DNA of 46,832 nucleotides, taken from a virus. The notes under the pieces are model-generated. The model worked only from the letters and a program-made list of their open reading frames with translations. It did no database searches and was not told where the DNA came from. Location: positions 1-46,832 of IMG/VR virus record IMGVR_UViG_3300046665_000308. One strand, written 5' to 3'. Shown piece by piece: positions 6,317 to 16,200 of this stretch (position 1 is its first letter; each line of letters starts with the position of its first letter). The translations under genes and the position numbers were made by a program.

Positions 6317-8151
6317 TAGATATTCTCACTAATAACTGATAAAGAAAAATGTGGGCAGATGTAGAACATTGGTTTAGTTGCTCCTGCTACTTCACATGTA
6401 TCTGTGCAAGAGTCGCGAAGGTTTCCACTCGCTCCTTTAAATAACTGTAATGAAGTGGCTAAGTAGTCAATTGCATAATTCACAGTAACTGCACCACTCG
6501 GTGTGCTCACTAGTTCAAGTACAACCTCATCCCCATTTTGAATATAGGGTGGTTTTGATAAAAGAATCTCCGTTGTTCCATCAAACACCGCAAAACCACC
6601 CTGAAATGTGTCAGCCAAATTCACTTTGTCAAATACAAGAGGCTTGTGAGGCACATCCAACTTCACAGTAACTTTATTACCTTTGAAAGTTGCCCCTTTT
6701 GGCATGATTGAACGCGGCTTGATTTTGTCGTGTATCGCTTGCTTATATGCGCGGCCGTAGTAACAAGATAACCACTTATAAGAAGCAGCTGCTAAATGGA
6801 GATTGTCGCTCGCAGGTGGAAATGCATAAGTTGGAGCAATGAAATAAAACTTATCTGAAGTTTGACAAGCTTGGAGCAATGCTAAAGCCACAGCAGGTTT
6901 TTTATAAATAAAAGTACTGTGTTGATAAACAAAGAATAAAACAGGGCTAGTTTGCCCAGTAATTGCTTTCGCATCTGCCTCCGCACCTGACTGTAATTGA
7001 AATAAGGCATTCACATGAACAGGAATCGTTGTATTTGAATCAGCCTCACCTTGCAGCCATGGAACCGCATGAAGGGCAATATCAGGATTAAGTGCCTTTG
7101 CCCCATTCAAATGATTAAGAAATTGTGTGTTATACCATTCTGACCCTTTGGCAAGTTGGTCTATTCGGTAGTTCCCGTGACCTGCCGTACTTGCAAAGAT
7201 CACATGGTCTTCAGGCTTAACACCATTCTCTTTGTAGGCTGCTAATGAAGCGTAATTCGCTGTACCAGAACAAATCGTTTCACCCGCATTAATCTCACCA
7301 TCTGGAGTTGGCTTTTGTGTATCTTCAACTAGTGGTTTTGTGCCGGTGAAGTCACCATTATTCCCACGCACACCACTAGCAAAGGTCTTGTTAAAGAATG
7401 GCTGTGTAAGCGATAGTGCAGTATTTTGCCCAACCCCAGTTGATAGGGATTGTCCATAAGCCAAGATTTGATTAACAGCTTTAATCTGCATGGTGAATGG
7501 CAAAGGCTCATCAGGCGAACTTGAAGAACTTGAGGTATTGCCAGGAAAAAGACCAAACAACTCATCCAATACTTCGTCGTATCCTAAGATCACACCACCA
7601 TTAAGATCAGACACAATTGGGTGTTTACCAGTGCCAGCAAAGTGATTCATTGAGCTGATGCGCTTATTATCAATTAAGCCATTTCCATACAGTTCATCAG
7701 TTGTAGTATTTAGACCAAGGATAACGCCAAGGTTATTATCCATATATAACGGGATAGTAAGATTTCCACTATAAAAATTGAAATCACGAAACTCGAAGCG
7801 AGAGTCAATAGAGTTAGCCTTAACAGTAAAATCTTTCGCTTGGTCTAGCTGACTTAAGCCCTCATTAATCCAGTTTGTACCATTCCATAGGTACATTTTC
7901 TTAGTATCAAAAGCATATCCAACCGATGGATTAACCGTAGGAACTGTTGCAAGTAACGCTGCTTCAGTTGCATAAGCCTTCCATCCCCCTGTCTCCATTA
8001 AGATTCGAATGAGCTTTGCAAGTGTTGGATATTGTTGCCCCAAGCGCGTTAACACATCCTGAATGTCTGTTCCGCTAATAAAAAGTTGAAGGCTGTCAGC
8101 ATCTAATGATGCGTCTACCAGTTGTTGGCGCGTAATGATTTCGTCAGCCAT
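6316..8151 (-). CDS. Tail fibre/spike with SGNH-hydrolase (acetylesterase-like) domain
   Basis: The 611-residue protein starts with a helical attachment region and a short phage-tail motif (KKMYLWNGTNWINEG, near 85-100). A central domain (about 225-460) has SGNH blocks: the nucleophile Ser in AYGQSLSTG (near 232), WLQGEAD (near 365), as in the sialate-O-acetylesterase group, and DNLH (near 449) with the catalytic Asp and His. This suggests deacetylation of capsule or other surface sugars. The C-terminus is beta-rich. It overlaps the next gene by one base and follows a terminator. Confidence 0.82.
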   Translation of the reverse strand: MADEIITRQQLVDASLDADSLQLFISGTDIQDVLTRLGQQYPTLAKLIRILMETGGWKAYATEAALLATVPTVNPSVGYAFDTKKMYLWNGTNWINEGLSQLDQAKDFTVKANSIDSRFEFRDFNFYSGNLTIPLYMDNNLGVILGLNTTTDELYGNGLIDNKRISSMNHFAGTGKHPIVSDLNGGVILGYDEVLDELFGLFPGNTSSSSSSPDEPLPFTMQIKAVNQILAYGQSLSTGVGQNTALSLTQPFFNKTFASGVRGNNGDFTGTKPLVEDTQKPTPDGEINAGETICSGTANYASLAAYKENGVKPEDHVIFASTAGHGNYRIDQLAKGSEWYNTQFLNHLNGAKALNPDIALHAVPWLQGEADSNTTIPVHVNALFQLQSGAEADAKAITGQTSPVLFFVYQHSTFIYKKPAVALALLQACQTSDKFYFIAPTYAFPPASDNLHLAAASYKWLSCYYGRAYKQAIHDKIKPRSIMPKGATFKGNKVTVKLDVPHKPLVFDKVNLADTFQGGFAVFDGTTEILLSKPPYIQNGDEVVLELVSTPSGAVTVNYAIDYLATSLQLFKGASGNLRDSCTDTCEVAGATKPMFYICPHFSLSVISENI

Positions 8152-8166
8152 TACTTTTCTCCAAGC

Positions 8167-8192
8167 ATAAAAAAGCCCCAGTTAAGGGGCTT
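8167..8192 (-). terminator. Intrinsic terminator after the J-like gene
   Basis: On the minus strand GCCCC-TTAACT-GGGGC precedes a run of six T, between the J-like gene and the tail-fibre gene. Confidence 0.85.
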
Positions 8193-8209
8193 GGATTTCT
8201 GTTAATTAA

Positions 8210-11032
8210 TTAAATAAAGTCATGGTCACGCTCATAGAAACGAGCATCGTAGTTAGATGCTTTCAGCGTGTTGGTCATTTGAGTTTGAGGGGTGAGTTCT
8301 TCAAGCATGAATGCCTGTGCTTCTGCTTGATCTCCGCGAACTAATGCGTAGAGTGTTTTAACGTATCGATCGTCACTTACTACAAGAGGCTGTACTGGCG
8401 GACGACTAAGTACGACATGATATTTATCAACACCAGCCGCACATGGCACCACATCTACAGTAGCATTCGAGATCTGCAAGTGAATGAAGTAATCGCTTCC
8501 AACATCAAAAGTACATGGCTGGGATGTCTGGATAATTAAGCCATCTACCGATTCAACCTCGCCATCCTGTGTATCTACAACCGTGTTGTCAGCATTCAAA
8601 ATTCGGTCATTGCGAATCAACAACTCTGACTCATCTAAAACCTCCACTTCACAAGACATGTACTTGTAGCGAAGCTTATTCCACTCTCGCCATGCCCTTA
8701 CTTTCGCTTGAGCCTCATTACAAATCCCAGTGGTAGTTATCTTCAAAGGATTTTTAGGTGTAATGTCCTCTGGAATGGTGTACTTAACACGTGCATAATC
8801 CTCACCTGAAGTGTATTCAAGCTCCACCCCGTCATAGTCTTTCTGCACACCAAATGTATAAGAGCGCTTTTCAGTTAAAGGCACTTTGTTTCGGTGATTA
8901 AAAAGTAAAACAGCGTTTTCTTGCGGCTGCTCAAACTTAAGTCTAGTTAAACTTCCGAACCGGTAAGGCTCACAGAATGCAGAACTAGCCACCATCCCTG
9001 CAATTTCTTCAAAGCTTAGATTGTCGTCATCAATGGTGTAATTGAACTCAGACATAAGATCCGAACCAAAATAGCTATTGATCTTCGCAATCTCTGCATT
9101 GATTTCATCTATATCAATTTCTGCATTTGAGCGACGCCCAATATACTCATCCAGACCTTGGCAAATTAATGCTTGCCCTGCTGATCTTGTGACTTGCAAA
9201 GGACCTGTGCCATCAAGCGGAAGCTTGCGGTTCACTAAACAGTTCAGCTTACGTTCTTTAATTGATAGTGCACCATCTGTGGCCACCGTACGGGAACGCA
9301 AGACAGTTACATTGCCATAATCACTAATCGTTGAATCTGCCATCCCATACACAGACTTAATCTTACATGTGTCTTGGGTTTTACCAGCTTGGGTTGCCGT
9401 TGTGCGACTTAAGCGGTATCTGAAAGATCCAGCTGTAGGCAAATCAATGTAAATGGTTTTACCGAACTGCGACTTATTGTTAGCTTTAATCTCTTGGTTA
9501 ATAGTAGTGATTGAGCCAACCGGATCGCTATTACTATCGATAGCCTGCAACTCAATAATGACTGTAATTTTTTCTTCCCAGACTCCACCTTTTGAGTCTT
9601 GATAAAACAAGCCATTCGGAAAGAAGAAGTTAAAGACAGCTTGTGTCGCTTCCGGCATATCAAAGTTAAACCAGCCAACATACTTGTTGCTGACAGCATC
9701 GAAACGAACTAAAACCTCTTGTCCTTGCGTGCTTTGATTCGGAAGTGTCAGCAACTTATCCCAATCGCTATTGATCGCAGAAGGGTTTACTAAAGCTATC
9801 GTATCGGCTGTAACGCTATTGATTGTGTAGGTGTCATCAAGAGTTATTGAGTTTGAATTTCGGTTTAGAACAGCGCCAGCCGTAATGGTGTAGCTGTTGT
9901 TGACGTACTGCCAGTTAGCGTTAACTTTTTCAGGATTTGATAATGTAATTTCATAATGGAAACCACCTGTAATCACTGTCTTAGTTACACCAGAAACAAC
10001 AAATTGGCCTGACAAATCACGGGTATTTGTTTCAGTGACTGGTGGCGTCCCCGAAGTAGTCTCTATATCAACTAATGCACCAGTGAGCTGCAAGCCTTTA
10101 AATAGGTTTGGATTATCAATATTGGTTGTTGACTCGATGATGACCATCTTGTCTTCATTAACCATAACTGAACCTGAAAGATTCACATCCTGAACACCAT
10201 AGACGGCACCACTCAAAGCAACTCGATCAGTCGATGCAAAGTATTGTGTAAAGTCTAATCCTGTCGCCTTAATTAGATTAGGACTTTGGAACCACACATT
10301 ACTCGACTCAAGCACTGCACTATTTGGTAATTCAATAGTCTGCCCGTTGATTGACGCTGAATTGCGTACGAACTTGGGAAGCTCCGTAAATGCCTCGCCT
10401 ACTTGGTAAATCGGCGTTCCGATAATCGAAGTAAATGGGTCATAAACTGAAACCGATGTGCCAGCAATATTTGCTACATCTGTGTCACCATCTCGCATAT
10501 CCAATATTTGATAATAGCCGCGACCAATACACATCAAGCATTCTTCAATCTCGATGCCATCTTTATAAATCATATAGGTTTGTGCGATTAGATCCGGATA
10601 AGAACGGACTCTACCGAAGATATCAGGAATACGTCCATTTAATCGCGCTTGGTTTGATCGTTGTGATAATTCGTTGTTAGATGAGCCAACTGTAGGCGAC
10701 TGCGGTTTAGGCATTGTCAAAACTGTATAGAGACTATAAGCCGCTGTGATAGCAACAATGGCATAGTAAAGGAACTGCAACCATTCAGGCTCAATTACTA
10801 CATAGAACTCACCCTCTAATGACTGTAAATGCTGTATCTGAGCATTGATAGTCCTAGGATTGTTCGGGGTAACATCACAAGACTCAGCAATATGGTTATG
10901 GTAGATCCTTGCATGTTCGGGCCAGATCGAAAATTGTTGGAAGAGATATGCAACAACATCTTCAACATAAGCCTCTGATCTTCCCTCTTCACTAAAAGGC
11001 TTAGGGATGATTACGACTTTTTTTAAGCTCAT
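8210..11032 (-). CDS. Tail tip/host-specificity protein, lambda J-like
   Basis: The 940-residue protein occupies the J position, after the M-, L- and K-like genes. A membrane-like helix (LQFLYYAIVAITAAYSLY, about 85-105) in the N-terminal part is typical of J-type tip proteins. RIPDIFGRVRSYPDLIAQ and the CIGRGYYQILDMRDGDT segment belong to the conserved hub region, and the rest is beta-rich. No separate I gene is seen between K and J. It should form the baseplate hub and carry receptor-contact domains. The start overlaps the K-like gene's stop (ATGA). Confidence 0.85.
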   Translation of the reverse strand: MSLKKVVIIPKPFSEEGRSEAYVEDVVAYLFQQFSIWPEHARIYHNHIAESCDVTPNNPRTINAQIQHLQSLEGEFYVVIEPEWLQFLYYAIVAITAAYSLYTVLTMPKPQSPTVGSSNNELSQRSNQARLNGRIPDIFGRVRSYPDLIAQTYMIYKDGIEIEECLMCIGRGYYQILDMRDGDTDVANIAGTSVSVYDPFTSIIGTPIYQVGEAFTELPKFVRNSASINGQTIELPNSAVLESSNVWFQSPNLIKATGLDFTQYFASTDRVALSGAVYGVQDVNLSGSVMVNEDKMVIIESTTNIDNPNLFKGLQLTGALVDIETTSGTPPVTETNTRDLSGQFVVSGVTKTVITGGFHYEITLSNPEKVNANWQYVNNSYTITAGAVLNRNSNSITLDDTYTINSVTADTIALVNPSAINSDWDKLLTLPNQSTQGQEVLVRFDAVSNKYVGWFNFDMPEATQAVFNFFFPNGLFYQDSKGGVWEEKITVIIELQAIDSNSDPVGSITTINQEIKANNKSQFGKTIYIDLPTAGSFRYRLSRTTATQAGKTQDTCKIKSVYGMADSTISDYGNVTVLRSRTVATDGALSIKERKLNCLVNRKLPLDGTGPLQVTRSAGQALICQGLDEYIGRRSNAEIDIDEINAEIAKINSYFGSDLMSEFNYTIDDDNLSFEEIAGMVASSAFCEPYRFGSLTRLKFEQPQENAVLLFNHRNKVPLTEKRSYTFGVQKDYDGVELEYTSGEDYARVKYTIPEDITPKNPLKITTTGICNEAQAKVRAWREWNKLRYKYMSCEVEVLDESELLIRNDRILNADNTVVDTQDGEVESVDGLIIQTSQPCTFDVGSDYFIHLQISNATVDVVPCAAGVDKYHVVLSRPPVQPLVVSDDRYVKTLYALVRGDQAEAQAFMLEELTPQTQMTNTLKASNYDARFYERDHDFI

Positions 11033-11352
11033 TTGTAGAACCTCGTAGCTTCCCTAAAATTCATATCAATCAGCTCAAGAGGTATGTATTGCACACCTCT
11101 TCCAGATAAATGCAAAACCTTGTCGCAATAAAAAAGCCCAACATGTGTTGAGCTTCTTGGTCCATTTGAGAAAAATGCAATGCAGGGAGATTCGGGGGCC
11201 TCCAACTCTGTAAATGTTCCTTTGCCATTTAGGAAAGCCATTAAGCGTTTCTTGAGCTTTTCGCCTGTGACTACCTCCCACGCTTCACAAAGGAAATCAT
11301 TGCAGGTGTAGTCTTTGGTCCAGACTCGATTATGAAGATGGTCTAGGTTCAT
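11029..11352 (-). CDS. NlpC/P60-type cysteine peptidase, tail assembly (lambda K-like)
   Basis: The 107-residue protein shows TCNDFLCEAW (Cys17 and Cys22) and STHVGLFY with His70, the NlpC/P60 order of nucleophile and base. In lambda-type tails the K protein cuts peptidoglycan during entry or processes the tip. The domain is short, and the separate JAB domain of lambda K is missing. It overlaps the L-like gene and the J-like gene by four bases each. Confidence 0.82.
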   Translation of the reverse strand: MNLDHLHNRVWTKDYTCNDFLCEAWEVVTGEKLKKRLMAFLNGKGTFTELEAPESPCIAFFSNGPRSSTHVGLFYCDKVLHLSGRGVQYIPLELIDMNFREATRFYK

Positions 11353-11855
11353 ATCATGCCCCGCAACAATGGGAATCTTTCTAGAGAATAGATTTCACCA
11401 GTCTTCACACTATTCAGTTCAGGTGCTTGAGCGTCAAATGTGCAGTTGCCTGAATTGTCTTTCGATAAGGTGGCAATCTCTAGTGTCTGCAATGAAACCA
11501 TTGGGGTTGTTAAATCATCATCACGATATAAGCGCCATCTAACAGAAGGTCGAACCTTCCAATTAGTGCCTAAACGTGCAGATACAACAGATTTAATTAA
11601 CTCGTCTTCCACATCAGCAATGGTGAGACTTAACTTCTGATCAAGGTCGTTGTTTACTGTGGACCGCTGAATAGCCATAGGTTGATATTCATAAGAAATA
11701 TCAGGCCCTGCCGACTCATGCTTCACCACAACGCCATCAGTATCGTTTTTCACAAAGCGGAATGGTTCAGTAAAGTCTGGATGCGAAATCTCAACACACT
11801 CCAACGGAACTACACCACTGCTTGAGTTTAAGAAGAAGGATGTATAGTCAGGCAT
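11349..11855 (-). CDS. Minor tail protein, DUF1833-type (lambda L-like)
   Basis: 168 aa. The sequence (VPLECVEISHPDFTEPFRFVKN... and SVRWRLYRDD) fits the DUF1833 minor tail proteins that sit in the L position of siphoviruses. Lambda L binds an iron-sulphur cluster through Cys; here only two Cys are seen, so a cluster is not supported. It starts directly after the M-like gene. Confidence 0.75.
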   Translation of the reverse strand: MPDYTSFFLNSSSGVVPLECVEISHPDFTEPFRFVKNDTDGVVVKHESAGPDISYEYQPMAIQRSTVNNDLDQKLSLTIADVEDELIKSVVSARLGTNWKVRPSVRWRLYRDDDLTTPMVSLQTLEIATLSKDNSGNCTFDAQAPELNSVKTGEIYSLERFPLLRGMI

Positions 11856-12332
11856 CTAAATACCCTCCATTGCATCTGGCAGATCCTCATTAACTAGTTT
11901 TTCAAGTGGATTGACGAGTGACGCCAAGTCGCCACCATCATTACCAGCATCCACAATGGTCCAGTTAAGCTCAGAATCTACGATTGGCTTGACTCTTAGT
12001 TGAGCTGTCACCGTATAGACTGGACCTTGCATGCTGGTTAGTTGAAAGCTGTCTTCCACAAAGTAGCATTCATAAGGCTTAAACTCTGGACCATTCACCC
12101 GAAGCGAAGCATAAAATCTTTGACCTGGTGTCTCACACCAAACGTTATAGAACGCATCAAGATATTGAAACCCAACATCAAAGACTTTCCACTGAACGCT
12201 AACTGTGTGATACCCATTTTTTAAGCCCCTTCGGTAACGTGGTGCACCGCCATCTAGTTCTTGGGAAAGCACTCCACTTTTCAAACTAGCAGAGTAGCCT
12301 TCTTGTGTTGAGCAATACTTTAATGTGTTCAT
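11856..12332 (-). CDS. Minor tail protein (lambda M-like)
   Basis: 158 aa, beta-rich and soluble (VSVQWKVFDVGFQYLDAFYNVW, then RFYASLRVNG). The order tape measure, M, L, K, J in siphoviruses points to the M role, joining the tape measure/tail tube to the tip. Family assignment rests mostly on position. The intervening small genes 12778-13203 and 12373-12522 are not part of the lambda plan. Confidence 0.7.
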   Translation of the reverse strand: MNTLKYCSTQEGYSASLKSGVLSQELDGGAPRYRRGLKNGYHTVSVQWKVFDVGFQYLDAFYNVWCETPGQRFYASLRVNGPEFKPYECYFVEDSFQLTSMQGPVYTVTAQLRVKPIVDSELNWTIVDAGNDGGDLASLVNPLEKLVNEDLPDAMEGI

Positions 12333-12343
12333 ATTGGCCTCAT

Positions 12344-12371
12344 AAAAAAACCGACCTCATTTTGGGTCGGC
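12344..12371 (-). terminator. Intrinsic terminator before the M-like gene
   Basis: On the minus strand CCGACC and GGTCGG form a 6-bp stem followed by seven T. It lies directly after the stop codon of the small membrane gene 12373-12522. Confidence 0.85.
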
Positions 12372-12372
12372 T

Positions 12373-12522
12373 TTAAGCTTTAATCGCTGCGATGATTTCT
12401 GGTAGTTTCCAAAGTACTATTGGCACAGAGAATAAAATTGCAAAGGCAATAATGGTCTGCCATAACCCGTATTTTTCAATACACACTTTCATTAACTCCA
12501 CTATTGGTTTAAAATGCTCCAT
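12373..12522 (-). CDS. Small membrane protein (49 aa)
   Basis: A 49-codon frame with AAGGAG about 12 bases before the ATG and a terminator directly after its stop. It has one hydrophobic helix (TIIAFAILFSVPIVLW, about 23-38) between charged ends. No function is evident. It lies between the tape measure block and the M-like gene, where accessory genes are common. Its ribosome-binding site lies opposite a predicted plus-strand RNA (12522-12605). Confidence 0.6.
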   Translation of the reverse strand: MEHFKPIVELMKVCIEKYGLWQTIIAFAILFSVPIVLWKLPEIIAAIKA

Positions 12523-12605
12523 ATAGATTTGTTTTCTCCTTAATCTTGCTCTGGTTAAGTTGATAAAGAACCTCAGTGCGCTAACACTGGGGTTTTTGCT
12601 TTTTT
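12522..12605 (+). ncRNA. Possible antisense RNA over the 12373-12522 gene's ribosome-binding site
   Basis: A strong plus-strand intrinsic terminator ends near 12605: CCTCAGTG (12571-12578), loop CGCTAA, CACTGGGG (12585-12592), then TTTTTGCTTTTTT. No plus-strand gene precedes it. A weak promoter, TTCATT (12488-12493), 16 bp, TAAAAT (12510-12515), would start an RNA of about 80 bases covering the minus gene's ribosome-binding site. The terminator is clear; the promoter is weak. Confidence 0.35.
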
Positions 12606-12606
12606 A
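12571..12606 (+). terminator. Orphan plus-strand intrinsic terminator
   Basis: An 8-bp stem (one U-G pair) with a 6-base loop is followed by T5-GC-T6. It faces against the late genes and has no protein-coding gene upstream on its strand. Confidence 0.75.
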
Positions 12607-12665
12607 GGATTTTAAATCCTTCCATTTTTTAGTTCATCCTGCGGTTTTTCCACATTCAGAAATAG

Positions 12666-12687
12666 AAAAAGCCGCCCTTAGGCAGCT
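12666..12687 (-). terminator. Intrinsic terminator after 12778-13203
   Basis: On the minus strand GCTGCC-TAAG-GGCGGC (one G-U pair) is followed by five T, 90 bases after the stop of gene 12778-13203. Confidence 0.75.
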
Positions 12688-12777
12688 CTTTGTTTGTTCT
12701 CTCTTATACATGTAGCTTTAAACGGTTTTATTTACATGCCGTTTACATTACTTTTCTTATATGCACGACTTTAATAA

Positions 12778-13203
12778 TTACAGCTTTTGCCAAGTACTTA
12801 GATCAGGATTCAACCCACGATAAGAAAAGGCAGAAACATCTGATATCCGCACTTGGATACTTAATCCATCTTCCTGACGACCAAAAAAGTTAACTTCCCC
12901 CAAGATGTAAGCAGCGTTCACTAAGTACAGAAAATCTTCTGAAAGATAGTCTGGAAGATCTTCGGTAGTATTCCCATTGTTAATCTGATCAATGATTCTA
13001 TTTCGTTCGTCTCTAATATGTTTGTTGAAGTTCAACTGCAACCCCAAATTATCATCAAGAGCAAAGAAAGCGTCTTCAGTAATCAATTTTCCTGTAATTA
13101 ACTGACCTCCTGCAACTACCGTTACCTCAATGTCCTCTTCAGGATTTTGTTCAATATAATCAGCAAGCAAGGCCACATTGGCGTTTGTACGACCAAAAGA
13201 CAT
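12778..13203 (-). CDS. Hypothetical phage protein (141 aa)
   Basis: An acidic soluble protein with no family I can assign firmly. The segment VTVVAGGQLITGKLITEDAFF resembles the strand pattern of GvpU-like gas-vesicle accessory proteins, but this is a weak visual match. It lies between the tape measure gene and its own terminator, with AGGAG before the ATG, so it can be a separate cistron. Confidence 0.6.
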   Translation of the reverse strand: MSFGRTNANVALLADYIEQNPEEDIEVTVVAGGQLITGKLITEDAFFALDDNLGLQLNFNKHIRDERNRIIDQINNGNTTEDLPDYLSEDFLYLVNAAYILGEVNFFGRQEDGLSIQVRISDVSAFSYRGLNPDLSTWQKL

Positions 13204-13280
13204 ATTCTCTCCTAAGTTGTTATAAAGTGAGCCATTAATCTATCATCCTGCTTATTGAATAAACAGGATGAATTTCCAAA

Positions 13281-16200
13281 TTAACGCTTTGGTGCAATGT
13301 TAAAGTTCTGCTTTGCGGCTTTGTTAATTCGGCTATTCGGATTGTTAAATCCTGCCACCATAGTCTGCTCTGCAACTTCCCCAGCAATCTGTCTGATACG
13401 AACATCCAACGACCCATCGTCATTTCTAGTCACGTCAGCCGTTTGACCTTCCATGACGTAGACATTTACGATTGGCTCTAGGACAGTGGCACTACCATTA
13501 GTAGGATTAGAGTTAATGGCGTTGTACTGGTTCATCTCACGCTGTGAAGCCAAGAAGTTTGTTAAGTCTTGGTTTTGACGTGGAGAAACAACACGTTCAC
13601 CTTTATCTAGAAGATAAGTCGCCTCTTTAGGAACATAGTCTTTACCACCATGAAAGATGCCTGATACCGACTGGATATTCGAAACAATGCTTGCAGTGCT
13701 TGCTGCGACACTTGCCATAGCAGCCAAGTTGTACGGGAAAGGATTTGCGGCTGCTTCAGCAATACCTGTCTGAATAGCCATAATTGAACGGGCAATAGCA
13801 AAAGCCTGTTCTGCTGCGAACATAATTTTATAGGCTTTAGATTGCTCTCCACCCATAGTTTTGAACATGTCTGCAACAGATCCTGTAATTTGCTGACCAT
13901 ATGACATTTGAAGGTCGAGTTTTGCTCTTTGGTACCGCTCTTCAATATCAAGAAGCTTACTCTTACCTTCTTCTTCAGTTATGAGATTGTTTTTCATGGC
14001 CTCCTCAACAACACTTGATCGAGATTCTTTGCTCTTATCAAGTTGCAGGAAGTCATTTGTCTCACTTAGTTCGCCATTCAATCCTCTAAAGTTATCCCAT
14101 GCATTTCTCCTTTTTCCTTGGACTTCGAAGTCCTCAGACCTATAAGAAGCATTCAAAAGTTGATTTTGAAGTACTGGGTCTCTAGTAGTCTTAATTATTT
14201 CTTCTCTTTCGAGTCGATACCTCTCCTTCATATACTCTATTTCATGCATATAAGACTGTTTAGCTTGTAATACTCGCTGCTCTCTAGCCAACTGAATTAA
14301 GCCTTGTTCATGCTGATATTGCTGATCTAGATATTTAATAGCCTCATCACGCTGATCTTTACTTAATTCAATATCATGAGCCGCATTAAACTTCTTGCGG
14401 TCAAAATTATCTTTAAGTAATTGCTCCTCAGTCATGTTGAACTGTTTGAAGTCATCAAGTTTGGTTTTCAGAGCTTGCTGGGCTATGGCAACATCATTGT
14501 CAGCTCGTGCTTGCAATTCTGCTTTAATTTCAGCTTTGCGTTCAGGTGTGAAGTTAGCTTTATCAACATCCTCCAATTTCTTGGCAAGATCATTTCTAAT
14601 CTTGGTCACTTCATTGGCTACATCATTTTCCAATTGAAGTCGCAACTTCGCTTGTTCTTCTGCCATTTTGGCTGAGTCTTCAAGCATTTTATTGAAATCT
14701 TTGGATGTGATGTCCCCCTCTGAATAGCCGTTCTTACCTGCCGCAAAGGACTTTACATTCGAAAGGTAGTTTCTAGTTTCCTTGAATCCATATGCCTTCC
14801 CAGTTCTTACATTTTTAGGACCAGCGTTGTAGGCCATTACAGCCTTCTCCACATCTCCCTTGAACATCTTAAGAAGATCAGAAACATACTTAATCATTCC
14901 ATTAATACTGGATTCTTCACTCTTAACATCGACACCATATTGTTTAGCAGTGCCTGGCATAAATTGCGCGAGGCCTTGTGCACCAACTGGTGAAGTTAGA
15001 AGTTTCCCTTTTCGATACGTATCTCCTCTACTCTCTTGCATAATCATGCCTTCAATCAGGCCCTGTGGTATTCCAGCAGCAGCAGCCTTTCCTGAAATAT
15101 CATATTTGTTAGATAGTGCTTGAACTTTGGCATTAACAGAAAGAACTTTTTGCTGTTTCTGTAGCTCCTTGGTGCGTTCCTTATCTTTATTTACAAGGTT
15201 TTCAAGTGCACTTTCCTGATCAACAATCCCTTTAATAACTTTCTTTTGCTCGTCAGTGACACTAGCAACACCCTTCTTCTGGTTTTCACGGTATGTCTGC
15301 AATAAGAGTTCAGCTTCTTCAGCAGATTTTCCATACTTACCAATCAACAGAGATTTAAAATCGGCATCCCATTTGCGATCTGTAAGCGATTTATTGATGT
15401 CTTTTAGCTTTTTATTAAGCTCAGTTACATCTTGAACCGCTCCCTTTGCACCTTGACTAACATCATTGAAACCTGCTTTTGCATTGGCACCTGAAGAACG
15501 AACCTGATTTAACTCAGAGTTTGTCTGTTTCACAGCTTTAGAATTCTCATCAACTTTCTTTTTACTATCAGTCAATTGATTGATCTGATCTGCATTTATA
15601 AAAGAAAGCTGATTTAATTTACTAAACGCTTGGTTAACATCAATTACACCAGTTTTTAGCTCTGCCCAGATTCGATAAGCTTCAGCACTTTGTTTGTTGT
15701 TATCGCTAATAGATTGGGTAAGTAACAAAAACTCATTCTGAGACTTCGATAATTGAGCATTTTGCAAACTTAGCTGCTTTGTCAGTTCACCTTCCGCTGC
15801 ACGCTTTTGGGCACCTTCAAGCTTCATAAGTTCATCAGCTGCCATACCAGCATAACGCGACTGCTTTTCAAGCATATCATTGGCCTTATCGCCATTGTCT
15901 CGCATCAGAAGATATCCAGCAGCTAAACTTGCAACAGTAATGCCAATACCAACAGGCCCACCAAGCAAACCTAAAAGTCGTGATCCGATCCCAACACTCG
16001 CTGCACCTGCTGCTGCTGATCTTGCTTGCGCACTTGCTAATGCACCTTCGGCCACCGCTAATTCTCTGGTAACTTGTGCTTCAATTTTCTTTAACTCAGC
16101 CATACGAGTTAAAGTCGCAGTTCTGCCTTTCTCAGTAATTTGTGATTTTAGGCGCTGTACCTCTAAAGCTTTCTCAGCAGCAATAGCAGCTAAAGTTGCT

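Noticed and set aside
12606-12620. Palindrome AGGATTTTAAATCCT
   Set aside because: Too short a loop for a hairpin and no matching copy nearby; could be chance in AT-rich DNA.
13235-13423. 62-codon ORF overlapping the tape measure 3' end
   Set aside because: Shadow frame of the tape measure gene with no start signal.
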